A stretch of 64,000 nt of DNA from Bremerella sp. TYQ1 (GTDB taxonomy: Bacteria; Planctomycetota; Planctomycetia; Pirellulales; Pirellulaceae): NCBI RefSeq assembly GCF_020150455.1, contig NZ_CP083740.1:4650001-4714000 (forward strand), in the 5' to 3' direction. Of this stretch, positions 9,153 to 18,262 are shown one piece after another. Both the position numbers and the translations under genes were made by a program. Under the pieces are notes generated by a model. The model had not been told where the DNA came from and made no database searches. It saw nothing but the letters and a program-made list of their open reading frames with translations. The first letter of the stretch is position 1; every line of letters begins with the position of its first letter.

Positions 9153-9606
9153 GACAATCTCCCTGTCATGCAGAAGCACGTAGGGGCGCAGAGTTACCAG
9201 CAGAGAAGAAGCAGTAGGAATAATTAGATTCGAGAAGAGGTCAATCGCGAGTCATGAGGCAAAACAGACTCTTGGTGAACCTTACAGGAATCAGCTAACT
9301 AGCTCGATCGCCGAGGCATCTGGCCGAAACATACTCCCTAAGGAACCGTTTCTACTCGCGTAATCGAGGCACAACCCACGAGCAGAAGACTAGCAGAAAA
9401 GGATAAGGCTATACGTAGGATTCTAATGGAATGTTCTCTGGATCTCCAAGAACAATCATTCGGCTTAGAGCGATTAAAACAGAAAGAATTCTGGGAAATT
9501 CCGTTGCGCATCGGTTAGTGGGATCTAATCTTGCATTAACAGGATTTTGACCACGCTTCCTGTGGGGAAGGTATTAATAGGCGCAAAGATGCCTTTTTCG
9601 TGACCT
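9153..9606. other. Divergent intergenic region
   Basis: About 450 bp between the leftward NTF2-like gene and the rightward spermidine-synthase-like gene. It is AT-rich compared with its surroundings. Apart from the possible promoter near 9547-9577 I see no gene or repeat. Confidence 0.45.
9547..9577 (+). promoter_or_regulatory. Possible sigma-70-like promoter
   Basis: TTGACC (9547-9552) and TATTAA (9572-9577) are separated by 19 bp, which is longer than ideal. They lie about 30 bp before the start of the gene at 9607. Planctomycete promoters are poorly defined, so this is tentative. Confidence 0.3.
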
Positions 9607-11763
9607 ATGCTTGCACGCCGTTTTGCGCGCCGGGATTCCGGGCCAGCACCTTTTACGAGTCACGTTCCCTCCGCAGGAACTTCTTTCGTGTCGAACTACA
9701 AAAACCAGCTGATTCAAGGGTGGATACTGCCTTTGGCCATTTTGTGGAGTGCATTTCTGCTGTTTCAGGTGCAGCCCCTGATCAGCAAGACCATTCTTCC
9801 CTGGTTTGGCGGAAGTCCTACCGTTTGGACGACCTGCATGCTGTTCTTTCAAGTGGTGCTGTTTGCAGGCTACTTGTACGCCCATCTGCTAGCAACGTGT
9901 TGTCCACGTCGATGGCAAGGAGTCATTCACGCCGGACTGATGGTCGCGGCACTGCTGCTGATGCCGATCGCCCCAGGCGAAAACTGGAAGCCGTCCGCCG
10001 ACGTTTGGCCGCCGGGCTATATCTTGCTGCTGTTGGTTTCGCATTTGGGGCTTCCTTATTTCCTGCTCGCCGCGAATGGTCCATTGCTGCAGCATTGGTT
10101 CAGTGAGCTTGCTCCAGGGAAGATTCCCTACCGACTGTACGCATTGTCGAACATCGGCTCGCTGGCCGCTCTTTTGACGTATCCCTTTGTCGTCGAACCC
10201 AACTGGACGTTGCCGACGCAGTCGGTCGCCTGGAGTTTTGGCTATGCTGGTTTCGCATTGCTGCTCATTCCGATTGCCGTGGCGATTGTTCGTAACCAGC
10301 GTTCCTCGGTCGCAGCCGAGGTAAATGACGAACCTAAAACCGAAGCCGACGAAAGTTCGATGCCAAGTTGGCGGACACTCGCGGCGTGGCTGGTCCTGCC
10401 GGCATTTGCGTGCGTGATGCTGTTGGCGACAACCAACCACGTTTGCCAAGACATGGCCGTCGTGCCGTTCCTGTGGGTCGTTCCGTTAAGCTTGTACCTA
10501 CTGACGTTTATCTTCTGCTTTGATGGCGAAGGTTGGTATCGCCGCAGTTGGATCGGCTGGATGGCGATCGGCAGTATCGTGTTGATCAGCGTGCTGGAAC
10601 TGTTCGGTGGAATGCTGGATATTGCCTGGGTGGCGGTGTCCTACTTTGGCGCGATGTTCTTTGTCTGCATGATTTGCCATGGCGAACTGGTTCGTTTGAA
10701 GCCAGCGCCGAAACATCTGACGCTGTTCTATCTGATGATTTCTGGCGGTGGTGCGTTGGGAGGCATGTTTGTCTCGCTCGGCTGTCCACTGATCTTTTCG
10801 CAGTATTACGAAATGCCGTTAAGCTTGATCGTGGCTTTGGGATTGGCGTTGTTTGTCAGCTTGCGAGCTATCGAAAAGCATTTCGGTTCGATCCCGCTTT
10901 GGTCGATGAGCCTGATGTTCTTCGCCGTATTGGCTACCCTGTCCGGACAACTCCGCGGCTTCCGATCCGACTACTTGGAATCGCAACGCAACTTTTATGG
11001 CGTGTTGAGTATCGGCGAAGTGCCGACAGAAAATGGGGATCCGATCTTGGCCATGTATCACGGCCGAATCATGCATGGCTTTCAGTATCAGGCTCCCGAG
11101 AAACGTCGGACACCGACGTCTTATTACGCACGCAACACGGGCGTCGGGCTGACAATGGCTCGCTTGCCACAAGCAGAAGGCAAGCGTGTCGGCGTGGTCG
11201 GTCTCGGGGCAGGAACGCTGGCAACCTACGGCAAGCCTGGCGATTACTTCCGCTTCTACGAGATCAACGACGATGTCGTCGAGATGGCGGAAGAGCACTT
11301 CACGTTTCTCGCAGACTGCGAAGCAGACTACGACTTGGTGTTGGGAGATGCTCGCTTATCGCTTGAACGTGAGCCAGAACAACGTTTCGATGTGCTGGTG
11401 CTCGATGCGTTCAGTGGCGACGCCATTCCGACTCATCTTTTGACTCGCGAGGCGTTCCAGATTTATCAGCGGCATTTGACCGAAGATGGGGTGCTGGCCA
11501 TTCATGTCAGCAACAAACACTTGGATTTGCGGCCGGTCGTTTTGGGAACGTGCGAAGAGTTCGATCTGCCGGCGCTCTACATTACGACCGAACCCGATGC
11601 GGCGACGCAGCAGACAGGCTCGCAGTGGATTATCGCCTCGAAGAATCGGCAGTTCCTCGCAGACGATACGATGCAGACGGCCACGACGAAGCTGGGACCG
11701 CACATGGTTTATGCCAAGCCGTGGACCGATAACTTCAGCAACTTGCTGGAAGTGTTGAAGTAG
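9607..11763 (+). CDS. Fused multi-pass membrane / spermidine synthase-like protein
   Basis: 718 residues. The first ~430 residues contain about twelve hydrophobic helices starting at QGWILPLAILWSAFLLFQVQPLISK, with a short acidic loop near residue 240. The C-terminal ~250 residues resemble the Rossmann fold of polyamine synthases and methyltransferases. They include VGVVGLGAGTLATYG (nucleotide-binding loop), YEINDDVVEMA and LDAFSGDAIPTHLLT. Proteins of this layout are annotated as fused MFS/spermidine synthase. Their reaction is mostly unproven, and no polyamine gene is nearby. The ATG at 9607 lacks a ribosome site. A GTG at 9688 (start of the segment SNYKNQ) has AGGAA 9 bases upstream and may be the real start. 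Confidence 0.8.
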   Translation: MLARRFARRDSGPAPFTSHVPSAGTSFVSNYKNQLIQGWILPLAILWSAFLLFQVQPLISKTILPWFGGSPTVWTTCMLFFQVVLFAGYLYAHLLATCCPRRWQGVIHAGLMVAALLLMPIAPGENWKPSADVWPPGYILLLLVSHLGLPYFLLAANGPLLQHWFSELAPGKIPYRLYALSNIGSLAALLTYPFVVEPNWTLPTQSVAWSFGYAGFALLLIPIAVAIVRNQRSSVAAEVNDEPKTEADESSMPSWRTLAAWLVLPAFACVMLLATTNHVCQDMAVVPFLWVVPLSLYLLTFIFCFDGEGWYRRSWIGWMAIGSIVLISVLELFGGMLDIAWVAVSYFGAMFFVCMICHGELVRLKPAPKHLTLFYLMISGGGALGGMFVSLGCPLIFSQYYEMPLSLIVALGLALFVSLRAIEKHFGSIPLWSMSLMFFAVLATLSGQLRGFRSDYLESQRNFYGVLSIGEVPTENGDPILAMYHGRIMHGFQYQAPEKRRTPTSYYARNTGVGLTMARLPQAEGKRVGVVGLGAGTLATYGKPGDYFRFYEINDDVVEMAEEHFTFLADCEADYDLVLGDARLSLEREPEQRFDVLVLDAFSGDAIPTHLLTREAFQIYQRHLTEDGVLAIHVSNKHLDLRPVVLGTCEEFDLPALYITTEPDAATQQTGSQWIIASKNRQFLADDTMQTATTKLGPHMVYAKPWTDNFSNLLEVLK

Positions 11764-11771
11764 ACCGCGTG

Positions 11772-12845
11772 TTATTTGATTTTGATGACTACCGCGGTTA
11801 AATCATCCTGCGGGCGAGGATCGGCGGCAAAGGAACGGACTTCGGCGGCCAGCTTCTCGACCAGTTCCGCCGCATTGCGATCGCGGTGTTGGGAAATGAG
11901 ATCGGCAATTCGCTGCGTGCCGAATTGCGTTTCATCATGCCCCATCGTCTCGTGAATACCGTCGGTGCATAGCACCAAGATTTGTCCCGATTCAAGCGGC
12001 AACGCTTGCGGACCGGGATATTGAAAATCATCCAGCACGCCCAGCGGTGGCCCGCTGCGCTCTAGTTCTTCGTGCGATCCATCGGGTTGAATAAGCAAGC
12101 CGTTTTGACCGGCGCCGAGATACTCGATCCGTTTTTGTGCCAAGTCGAGTCGGACGACCAATGCGGTCATGAAGTCGCCGGCTTCGATGTCTTCGGCAAT
12201 GGCGTGGTTCCACGTGTTAACGATCGGCTGGCACTCCTTTCGTGTCCGTGCGATACCACGAAAGTACGAACGCGATGTCGTCATCAAAAGTGCGGGGCCA
12301 AGACCATGGCCGCACACATCGGCGACCGTCACAATCAGGGTATCTTCATCGATCTGGACGAAGTCAAAGTAATCGCCACTAGTCCACTCGGCAGGACGTG
12401 AAAGAAACGCAATGTCGAGTCCTGGAAAGTCTGGCGCATGTTTGGGGAGCAAGTTCGCTTGAACGCGCTGCGCGAGCTGCATCTCTTCGCGGCTATGCTG
12501 CACTTCGCGATTGAGCATGGCGTTTTCGGTGGCCAGCAGAGCCCTCGCCGCTTCGTTCTCTTTGAACAACGGTTCGATAGTGGCGATTCCAGAGAAGAAG
12601 AGAATCGCAGTAAGAAGCGTCGCCAAGGTTTGAACCCAGAGTGTCGGTTCCCAGACGACTTGGCCCGGCGGATCTTGAATTGTCTCGAATAGTCCAGCCC
12701 CGATCCACAGCGTCATCAAGATGCCGGCTCCGGAAATGAAGAGCCACGCATACCGACGACGGTATATCGTGTTCAGCCGAAGTGCGAGAAGCACTGCGAC
12801 CACTTGGAATAGGGCGGCGAGACCCAGAACAAAGGTGAATGCCAT
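11772..12845 (-). CDS. Membrane PP2C-type (SpoIIE/RsbU-like) serine phosphatase
   Basis: 357 residues from the ATG at 12845 (a GTG at 12866 is an alternative). Three membrane helices (about 3-23, 32-53, 69-92) are followed by a coiled-coil linker (about 95-130) with EEMQLAQRVQANLLP, the usual lead-in to SpoIIE domains. The phosphatase domain shows metal-binding TSGDYFDFV, VADVCGHGLGPALLM, GAGQNGLLI, LCTDGIHE and PQDDLTAVVI. Such enzymes dephosphorylate anti-sigma-factor antagonists in partner-switching pathways. No STAS or RsbW partner is in the window. A histidine kinase gene lies 81 bp upstream on the same strand, so the two may be co-transcribed. Confidence 0.9.
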   Translation of the reverse strand: MAFTFVLGLAALFQVVAVLLALRLNTIYRRRYAWLFISGAGILMTLWIGAGLFETIQDPPGQVVWEPTLWVQTLATLLTAILFFSGIATIEPLFKENEAARALLATENAMLNREVQHSREEMQLAQRVQANLLPKHAPDFPGLDIAFLSRPAEWTSGDYFDFVQIDEDTLIVTVADVCGHGLGPALLMTTSRSYFRGIARTRKECQPIVNTWNHAIAEDIEAGDFMTALVVRLDLAQKRIEYLGAGQNGLLIQPDGSHEELERSGPPLGVLDDFQYPGPQALPLESGQILVLCTDGIHETMGHDETQFGTQRIADLISQHRDRNAAELVEKLAAEVRSFAADPRPQDDLTAVVIKIK

Positions 12846-12926
12846 GTTGGTGCCGTTACAATCCACTCTGGAGACTGGCCAGTTATTTAGGATTGTTGAG
12901 TATCACTCGACAGGCGGCAATGCGCT

Positions 12927-13682
12927 TCACGGTTTCTTAATGTTCGTCGGCTTTGTGGGGACCGAAAGTTCGAGCGTCGTCCCCTCCCCTGGCGTGCTGT
13001 GGATCGAAAGCTCTGCTTCGAGAAGTTCCGCCTTCTGCTTGAGCCCTTGCAGTCCGTGCCCGGCGAATTCGATTGACTCTAAGTCGAAGCCGACGCCGTT
13101 ATCTTGCACCTTGGCGACGAGCCGATTGCCGTGCGGGTGAAGCGAAACGCGAATCTCGGTCGCTTCACTATGCTTTCTGGCGTTGGTGATGGACTCTTGA
13201 ACAAAGCGAAACAAACTCGAACGCTGCCAAGGGGCAAGTCCGGGCAGTTCATCCGCGATATCAAGCTCGACCGAAGCTATGGAAAGAGACGGTAACGAGA
13301 GGAAGTCACGCAGAGCGGCCTCCATCCCTTCTTCGTCCAGCTTCTTTGGATTCAGGCCTTGGATCAGTCTGCGCGACTCGGCAAGTGCTTCTTCGAGAAT
13401 GGCCCGGCATCGCTCGAGCGACGTCTTATCTGGCTTTTCGCTCTCGTAAGATTCGAGAAACAACAGCGCGGCGGTAATTTGCTGCGTTAAACCATCGTGG
13501 ATTTCAAATCCAATTGACTGTCGCCAATGCTCCAGATGGTCGATGTATCGCCACAAATCGGCCTGGGCTTGGCCGCTGGGGGGTGGTAGCTTGGAAGCCT
13601 CGTTCTCGACGGCGTCGGATACGACGGGCTCTTCCGAATCGTCGGCGGATGGTGTCGAATGTTCGAGGGAGTGGGAACTCAT
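12927..13682 (-). CDS. Soluble NarL-type sensor histidine kinase
   Basis: 251 residues with no membrane segment. After an acidic, low-complexity N-terminus (1-40) comes a HisKA_3 dimerisation domain with phospho-acceptor H62 in FEIHDGLTQQI, as in NarX/DegS/LiaS kinases. The ATPase domain follows with N-box ESITNARKHS, G1 box DNGVGFDLES and G2 GHGLQGLKQKAELL. It would phosphorylate a LuxR/NarL-type response regulator, but none is encoded within this window, so the partner is unlinked. With no transmembrane sensor it must read a cytoplasmic signal or be controlled by another protein. The neighbouring phosphatase is a candidate for the same pathway. Confidence 0.88.
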   Translation of the reverse strand: MSSHSLEHSTPSADDSEEPVVSDAVENEASKLPPPSGQAQADLWRYIDHLEHWRQSIGFEIHDGLTQQITAALLFLESYESEKPDKTSLERCRAILEEALAESRRLIQGLNPKKLDEEGMEAALRDFLSLPSLSIASVELDIADELPGLAPWQRSSLFRFVQESITNARKHSEATEIRVSLHPHGNRLVAKVQDNGVGFDLESIEFAGHGLQGLKQKAELLEAELSIHSTPGEGTTLELSVPTKPTNIKKP

Positions 13683-13877
13683 AGTTGGCTACTTAACTCC
13701 GCGCGCTGCGGTTGGTTTCGCTGATACTTGGATCCCTCGTAAGAGAGACCGAGTGCCCCTTCAATAAGTATTCTACCCCAGGTGGGTGGTCGTGGCAGCG
13801 CGAATTTGTCTAATTCCTAACTTTATGAACCTTATCTGCCCTTAAGTCCATCTCAGCTCATCTAAAGGAAGAAATGT

Positions 13878-14366
13878 ATGGAAGCTTCGCAGGCAATCCA
13901 AGCCCTCACGGCCTTGAATTCTGAGGAACGCCGCCAAGCTGCAGAGGCTTGTGCCAAAGATCCGGATATTGCGAAGCCCGCCGTCGTGCCGCTTTGCCGA
14001 TGCTGTGGCGACGCCGACGAGCAAGTTCGCGAGTGGAGCCAGGCCGCATTGGAAGAACTCGGTCCTCCGGCCGCGGAAGAACTCGAAGCACTGCTCGAAC
14101 TTTCCAATAGCAACGAGATGACTGCCTATTGGGCGGTGACATTGATCGGGCGTTTGGAAGCGGATGCAATATCCGCAGCGAAGCCACTGGCCAAACTGAT
14201 TGATCAATCGGCAACGCCAGAGGAAGTTCGGAATCGTGCGATCTGGGCAATCGGGCAGATCGGATCGGCCGATGCAGAAACCAAGAGCACGCTCGAAAAA
14301 GCATCGCAAAGCGATAACCCTCGCACGGCTCGGCTGGCATCGAAGGCTTTGGCAAAGCTTTCCTGA
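13878..14366 (+). CDS. HEAT-repeat protein
   Basis: 162 residues, nearly all helical, in about four helix-pair repeats of HEAT/PBS-lyase type (EERRQAAEACAKDPDIAKPAVVPLCRCC, DEQVREWSQAALEELGPPA, NEMTAYWAVTLIGRL, PEEVRNRAIWAIGQIG). AAGGAAG precedes the ATG. HEAT repeats act as scaffolds for protein binding, and nothing here shows the partner. No signal peptide is present, so it is probably cytoplasmic. The next gene starts 222 bp downstream on the same strand. Confidence 0.82.
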   Translation: MEASQAIQALTALNSEERRQAAEACAKDPDIAKPAVVPLCRCCGDADEQVREWSQAALEELGPPAAEELEALLELSNSNEMTAYWAVTLIGRLEADAISAAKPLAKLIDQSATPEEVRNRAIWAIGQIGSADAETKSTLEKASQSDNPRTARLASKALAKLS

Positions 14367-14588
14367 AGCTTTCACACGTTGGTTTGATCCATGTGTAATT
14401 TGGTCTGCTATCACGGTGATCAGCAGTTTCTTGGGCGTTGGTAGCTCTTTTCTGCTTTCTTGCCAGCGACTGACCTGGAAGTGGGGCACACGTTTCGCTA
14501 AGGTTGCCCCGCTCAATACCCAGGCCCGGACTAAGGATGGTTCGGTGCTTGTCGCGAATCGATACCGCACATGGCAAGGAGGCTTCTC

Positions 14589-15578
14589 GTGCGTGCATTC
14601 CTATTTTCATCGCTGGCGTTTCTGGTAGGTCTCTTTGCTGCTACCGGCTGTAATGTCGAGCAAGTCCTCGAACAGCTGCCGGAAAGTCCGCAGACACAGG
14701 CCACGTCGACCGCTCAGCCTGGGGCTGCACTGCCGGGTAATTTTCAGCCAGGCGATCTGCAGCCAGGAAGTTCGATTCGCGTTGCGAGTTTCAACATTCA
14801 AGTCTTTGGCCAATCGAAGATGGGCAAGCCGGATGTCATGCAGACGCTGACCCAGGTGGTCAAATCGTTTGATGTTGTCGCCGTGCAAGAGCTTCGCAGC
14901 AAAGAGCAGGACGTCATTCCACGTTGGCTCGAGATGATCAACGCCGACGGCTCGAAGTGGGCTTCACTTGTGGGACCACGACTGGGACGTACCAGCAGCA
15001 CCGAGCAGTATGTCTTTCTGTACAACACCGAGAAGATCGGCTTCGTCGAGAAGAGCGATTTCACGATCAACGATCCGCACGACTTGCTGCATCGCGAGCC
15101 GCATGTCGCGTCGTTCTATGTCCGCACCATACCAGGCGTGCAGCCGTTTACTTTTACGCTGATCAACATCCATACCGATCCGGATGAAACGGACGAGGAA
15201 CTGGACGCTTTGGCGGAAGTGTTTGAAGTCGTTCGACAGGCGAATCCGAACGAAGACGATGTGATTCTGCTAGGTGACTTGAACGTCGACTACACGAAGA
15301 TGGGCATGCTCGGTCAAATTCCTGGGATCGTCGCCACCGTCCAAGGCACGCCGACAAACACGCGGAAGACAAAGAGCTACGACAACATCGTCTTCGATCA
15401 ACGTCGTACGACCGAGTTCACCGGCCAGGCTGGCGTGCTCGATTTAATGGCCGCGTTCAAGCTGACCGAAGAGCAAGCATTGGACGTCTCCGATCACTTG
15501 CCGGTTTGGGCGACGTTCAGTGTGACCGAAGCTGGCGCCGGACCATTGGCCGCCGCCCCAGGGGCAACGGCTCGATAG
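14589..15578 (+). CDS. Lipoprotein with endonuclease/exonuclease/phosphatase fold
   Basis: 329 residues. The GTG at 14589 is preferred because a full AAGGAGG sits 6 bases upstream; an ATG at 14571 would place that site inside the gene. MRAFLFSSLAFLVGLFAATGC is a lipoprotein signal with the lipidated Cys in AATGC, then a Pro/Gln-rich linker to residue 60. The DNase I-like domain shows RVASFNIQVFG, VVAVQELRSK (metal Glu), INIHTDPDETDEE, LLGDLNVDY and the C-terminal SDHLPVWATF, so all core catalytic motifs are present. It should be anchored outside the cytoplasm. The substrate could be extracellular DNA or a phosphoester lipid; sequence alone does not decide. Confidence 0.88.
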   Translation: MRAFLFSSLAFLVGLFAATGCNVEQVLEQLPESPQTQATSTAQPGAALPGNFQPGDLQPGSSIRVASFNIQVFGQSKMGKPDVMQTLTQVVKSFDVVAVQELRSKEQDVIPRWLEMINADGSKWASLVGPRLGRTSSTEQYVFLYNTEKIGFVEKSDFTINDPHDLLHREPHVASFYVRTIPGVQPFTFTLINIHTDPDETDEELDALAEVFEVVRQANPNEDDVILLGDLNVDYTKMGMLGQIPGIVATVQGTPTNTRKTKSYDNIVFDQRRTTEFTGQAGVLDLMAAFKLTEEQALDVSDHLPVWATFSVTEAGAGPLAAAPGATAR

Positions 15579-15600
15579 GTGAGATCGATCAAATCGAAAC

Positions 15601-15632
15601 GGGTGGACCCTGTTTGAGAACCGGGACCACCC
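15601..15632. terminator. Hairpin between convergent genes
   Basis: GGGTGGACCC and GGGACCACCC form a 10-bp stem with one mismatch and a 12-nt loop. It sits between the convergent ends at 15578 and 15649 without a T-run, so a terminator role is only suggested by position. Confidence 0.35.
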
Positions 15633-15648
15633 AAGAGGCACGAAATTC

Positions 15649-16134
15649 TTACGGTTCGTATTCGTGCATCGCGTGGAAGCCCTGCGGTGGTTCGAAGGGC
15701 TTCAAGTCTTTAGCCAGGTAAGCATTCTGGCTCTTTAGATTGCCGCGAGTGACGTAGTAGTTCGGCTCTTGGTGGTAGTCGCTCCACCGTACCGCATAGA
15801 TCGTCGCGGTGGTCATTTTGTCGACATCAAACTGATGGGCCAGTTCGACGATTTCACCCATTTTGAACTTCGGCTCGGGAAGTTCTTCGACCATTACCGG
15901 TCGCGTCTTCATATGAACGTCGCCGTAGCTGATCAGGTACCAGTCGTCGTCGGTGACTTCGCGTCGAAAGATGAAGTCGCTGGGAATGAGGCCTTCGGCT
16001 TTATGGCGATCGTCCGGATGTATCCAATGGTCGCCATCCTCTGGCCAACGAGAAAACATCACCCAACTGACCGGTGGTTTGACTGGGAAGTTCTCGCTGT
16101 GCTGGATAGGGATCGAGTCGTCCGTGGGAGACAT
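15649..16134 (-). CDS. Hypothetical soluble protein
   Basis: 161 residues, no signal peptide or membrane helix, rich in Trp, Tyr and His (WVMFSRWPEDGDHWIHPDD, DDDWYLISYGDVHMKTRP, RWSDYHQEPNYYVTRGNLKSQN). The mid-part FKMGEIVELAHQF has the look of a small beta-barrel entry strand. I do not recognise the family. AGAGAAG lies upstream of the ATG. It stands downstream of the Tad-like operon on the same strand, separated by a hairpin, so it is probably transcribed independently. Confidence 0.7.
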   Translation of the reverse strand: MSPTDDSIPIQHSENFPVKPPVSWVMFSRWPEDGDHWIHPDDRHKAEGLIPSDFIFRREVTDDDWYLISYGDVHMKTRPVMVEELPEPKFKMGEIVELAHQFDVDKMTTATIYAVRWSDYHQEPNYYVTRGNLKSQNAYLAKDLKPFEPPQGFHAMHEYEP

Positions 16135-16222
16135 ACGTGCTGCTTCTCTTGATCGGGGCTGAAAAGGGTTCGAGATCGGTCCCTTTCATCTTAACGGACA
16201 ATCGCGCCGACAAGAAATAACA

Positions 16223-16266
16223 CAAGGTGGTTGCCGCAAGGAAGAACCTTGGCGACAACCACCTTG
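16223..16266 (-). terminator. Hairpin downstream of the Tad-like operon
   Basis: CAAGGTGGTTG and CAACCACCTTG form a perfect 11-bp stem with a 22-nt loop, 30 bp after the stop of the vWA gene. There is no clear T-run, but position and stability suggest it ends the TadE/TadE/TadG transcript. Confidence 0.5.
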
Positions 16267-16295
16267 CAGGACACGTCGTGGTGTCTCGCGATGAT

Positions 16296-18170
16296 TTACT
16301 CTTGGGCCTGACTCAAGTCATACACCAACTGCGGTGGTGGGACTTTGGCAGCAATTTGCTGGAATGCCGACAGCATCTGCGATTCCAACTCGGCAATGGT
16401 CGATCCGCCAGGCACGCTGATGTGAATGCCTCCGCACGCATTAGCGATGGCAGTCATCACGCTGCGGTCAGCATTGGCACCCACACTCATCGTATGGATG
16501 GTCACGCCCCGTTTGTGGGCTTCGACTGCTTCCCAAATGGCGTACTGCTTCGAGCGGTCGTTGGTCGAGTAATCGGCTCGCCCGTCACCGTCGTAGTCGG
16601 TGTAGTCGTCCCAGTCCCAGTCACGCGGCAGGCTCCAGCCACTTTTGTAGCGGTTGGCGTTCCCGTCGGTCATCAGCACGATTGTCGGGCGAGCCCCGTG
16701 ACGAGCATGATCGATCAGCAGTTCGTTCGCTTCTTCCACACCAAAGCCAATCGCCGTGTAGCTTCCGTAATGGCCGGCTTGCTTATGACGCTGAATGGTA
16801 TCGAGCGAATCGTAATCGTCTGAAATCAAGTTACCGTTCAAACTGGCGTAGGCGTTGCCGTCGTTCAGCGTATGCTCGACACGCGACGATTCGTCGTACG
16901 AGACGATACCGACTTCATCGCCGAAGTCGAGATCTTCCAGGAAGTCGAGGAACAGCGAGAAACCATTCTTCACCGCGTGGAACGGATAATGCGGAGCTTT
17001 CCACAAGTCTTCCGTTTCATAGTTGTGATAACGGTTGGACAGCACGTAGTCGACGAAGTTCTGCTTGCCGTACTTCTGTCGGTTGCCACTGTTGCTGGCG
17101 ACGTTGTTCCGGCAATAGTTGATGTACTCGTCCCAGCTTCCGCGGCGATAAGGATAGCTGACTTTGTCTAAACCAAATGCTTCTTTAACGGCTTCGTTGG
17201 TGTCCCGGAAACGTTCGCCGTAGCCTGGTCCATCACCACTAGCGTTTCGTCCCGACTTCACCCAGCAGCCGACAATCTTTCGACCGTTGTAGCTTCCAGT
17301 TCCCCGGAACGTGTGACTTCGGCCTGACAGACCGTCATATTTATAGTGGTGGCCGTTGTCGAATTCGAGCACGACATTGGAAAGGTCCTTAGTCGATTCA
17401 ACGTAGATCTCGCGATCCTTGAAGGTCACTTCAATTTGTGGTTCACTACCGCGCGATGGCGGTTCACCCACAATCGTCAGATACTCTTGATCAAACGAAA
17501 GGTCGCCCACATTGGGGTTCATGGAATTGAAGATGTCGACCATGTTCGCTTCGATCGCATCTTGGCCGAGTCGATTGATCGAGCTGTAGCGGCTGTCGTC
17601 GTTCATCGAGCCAGAGAAGTCGAGCACGACGACCATGTCACGAGCTTCAACAAACGCAATCGCTTCCGCTTTCAAGTCAATCGTTGGCGTGCCAACGGCC
17701 CAGCCGAAGGCTAACGGCAATTTGCTATCGCGAGCACTCATGTCAGGCTGGTCGCGGTGGGCTTCCACTTTGACAACGTTGAACGGCCCTTCGTTCCAGG
17801 TAATGTCCCACTTACCGGTTCCTTCGTTGTAGGTTCGCTTGCCGAAGATCACATCGCGATCAGGGTTCACGTACACACCGTTTCGATTGGCCACATCAAC
17901 GGCCATCTCTTTGGCATGCGCCAACGAAATCGAGTTCGGGTCGCCTCCGTCGCTGGCGTTTTGCACCGCCGAAGTGATCTCTTGCGAAGCTGCCAACGCA
18001 GCCGCGTCGACGGCGTTTTGCAGTCGCGTTTGCTCCATCGCGATGAGCCCCGAGTCGAGACCGAGCGAAAGGAAAGCGAACAGAACGATCATGACAAAAG
18101 CCGCCAGCACGATGAAAACACCGCGTCGAGGCTGAAGGACATGAGGGGATGAATTGCGAGTGCTGGCCAT
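16296..18170 (-). CDS. TadG-like pilus/surface protein with von Willebrand A domain
   Basis: 624 residues. The N-terminus (RRGVFIVLAAFVMIVLFAFLSLGLDSGLIAMEQTRLQNAVDAAALAASQEI) is the Tad/TadG membrane segment that anchors pilus-associated proteins in the inner membrane. After a beta-rich stretch comes a vWA domain with MIDAS motif VLDFSGSMNDD (DxSxS, about residue 180) and, after a ~200-residue insertion, TAIGFGVEEA and VLMTDGNAN. The C-terminus has MSVGANADRSVMTAIANACGG. It is the last gene of three on the minus strand after two TadE-like genes. vWA domains bind ligands through a metal ion, suggesting an adhesion or sensing role at the cell surface. Confidence 0.85.
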   Translation of the reverse strand: MASTRNSSPHVLQPRRGVFIVLAAFVMIVLFAFLSLGLDSGLIAMEQTRLQNAVDAAALAASQEITSAVQNASDGGDPNSISLAHAKEMAVDVANRNGVYVNPDRDVIFGKRTYNEGTGKWDITWNEGPFNVVKVEAHRDQPDMSARDSKLPLAFGWAVGTPTIDLKAEAIAFVEARDMVVVLDFSGSMNDDSRYSSINRLGQDAIEANMVDIFNSMNPNVGDLSFDQEYLTIVGEPPSRGSEPQIEVTFKDREIYVESTKDLSNVVLEFDNGHHYKYDGLSGRSHTFRGTGSYNGRKIVGCWVKSGRNASGDGPGYGERFRDTNEAVKEAFGLDKVSYPYRRGSWDEYINYCRNNVASNSGNRQKYGKQNFVDYVLSNRYHNYETEDLWKAPHYPFHAVKNGFSLFLDFLEDLDFGDEVGIVSYDESSRVEHTLNDGNAYASLNGNLISDDYDSLDTIQRHKQAGHYGSYTAIGFGVEEANELLIDHARHGARPTIVLMTDGNANRYKSGWSLPRDWDWDDYTDYDGDGRADYSTNDRSKQYAIWEAVEAHKRGVTIHTMSVGANADRSVMTAIANACGGIHISVPGGSTIAELESQMLSAFQQIAAKVPPPQLVYDLSQAQE

Positions 18171-18262
18171 GGTTCTACTTCTCTCTGATCCTGCGGGGGA
18201 GTGCCGACGGCGAACCGTCGCCCTGGAACGTTAAGGGAAAACTTGGAAAAGAAAGAATCGGG

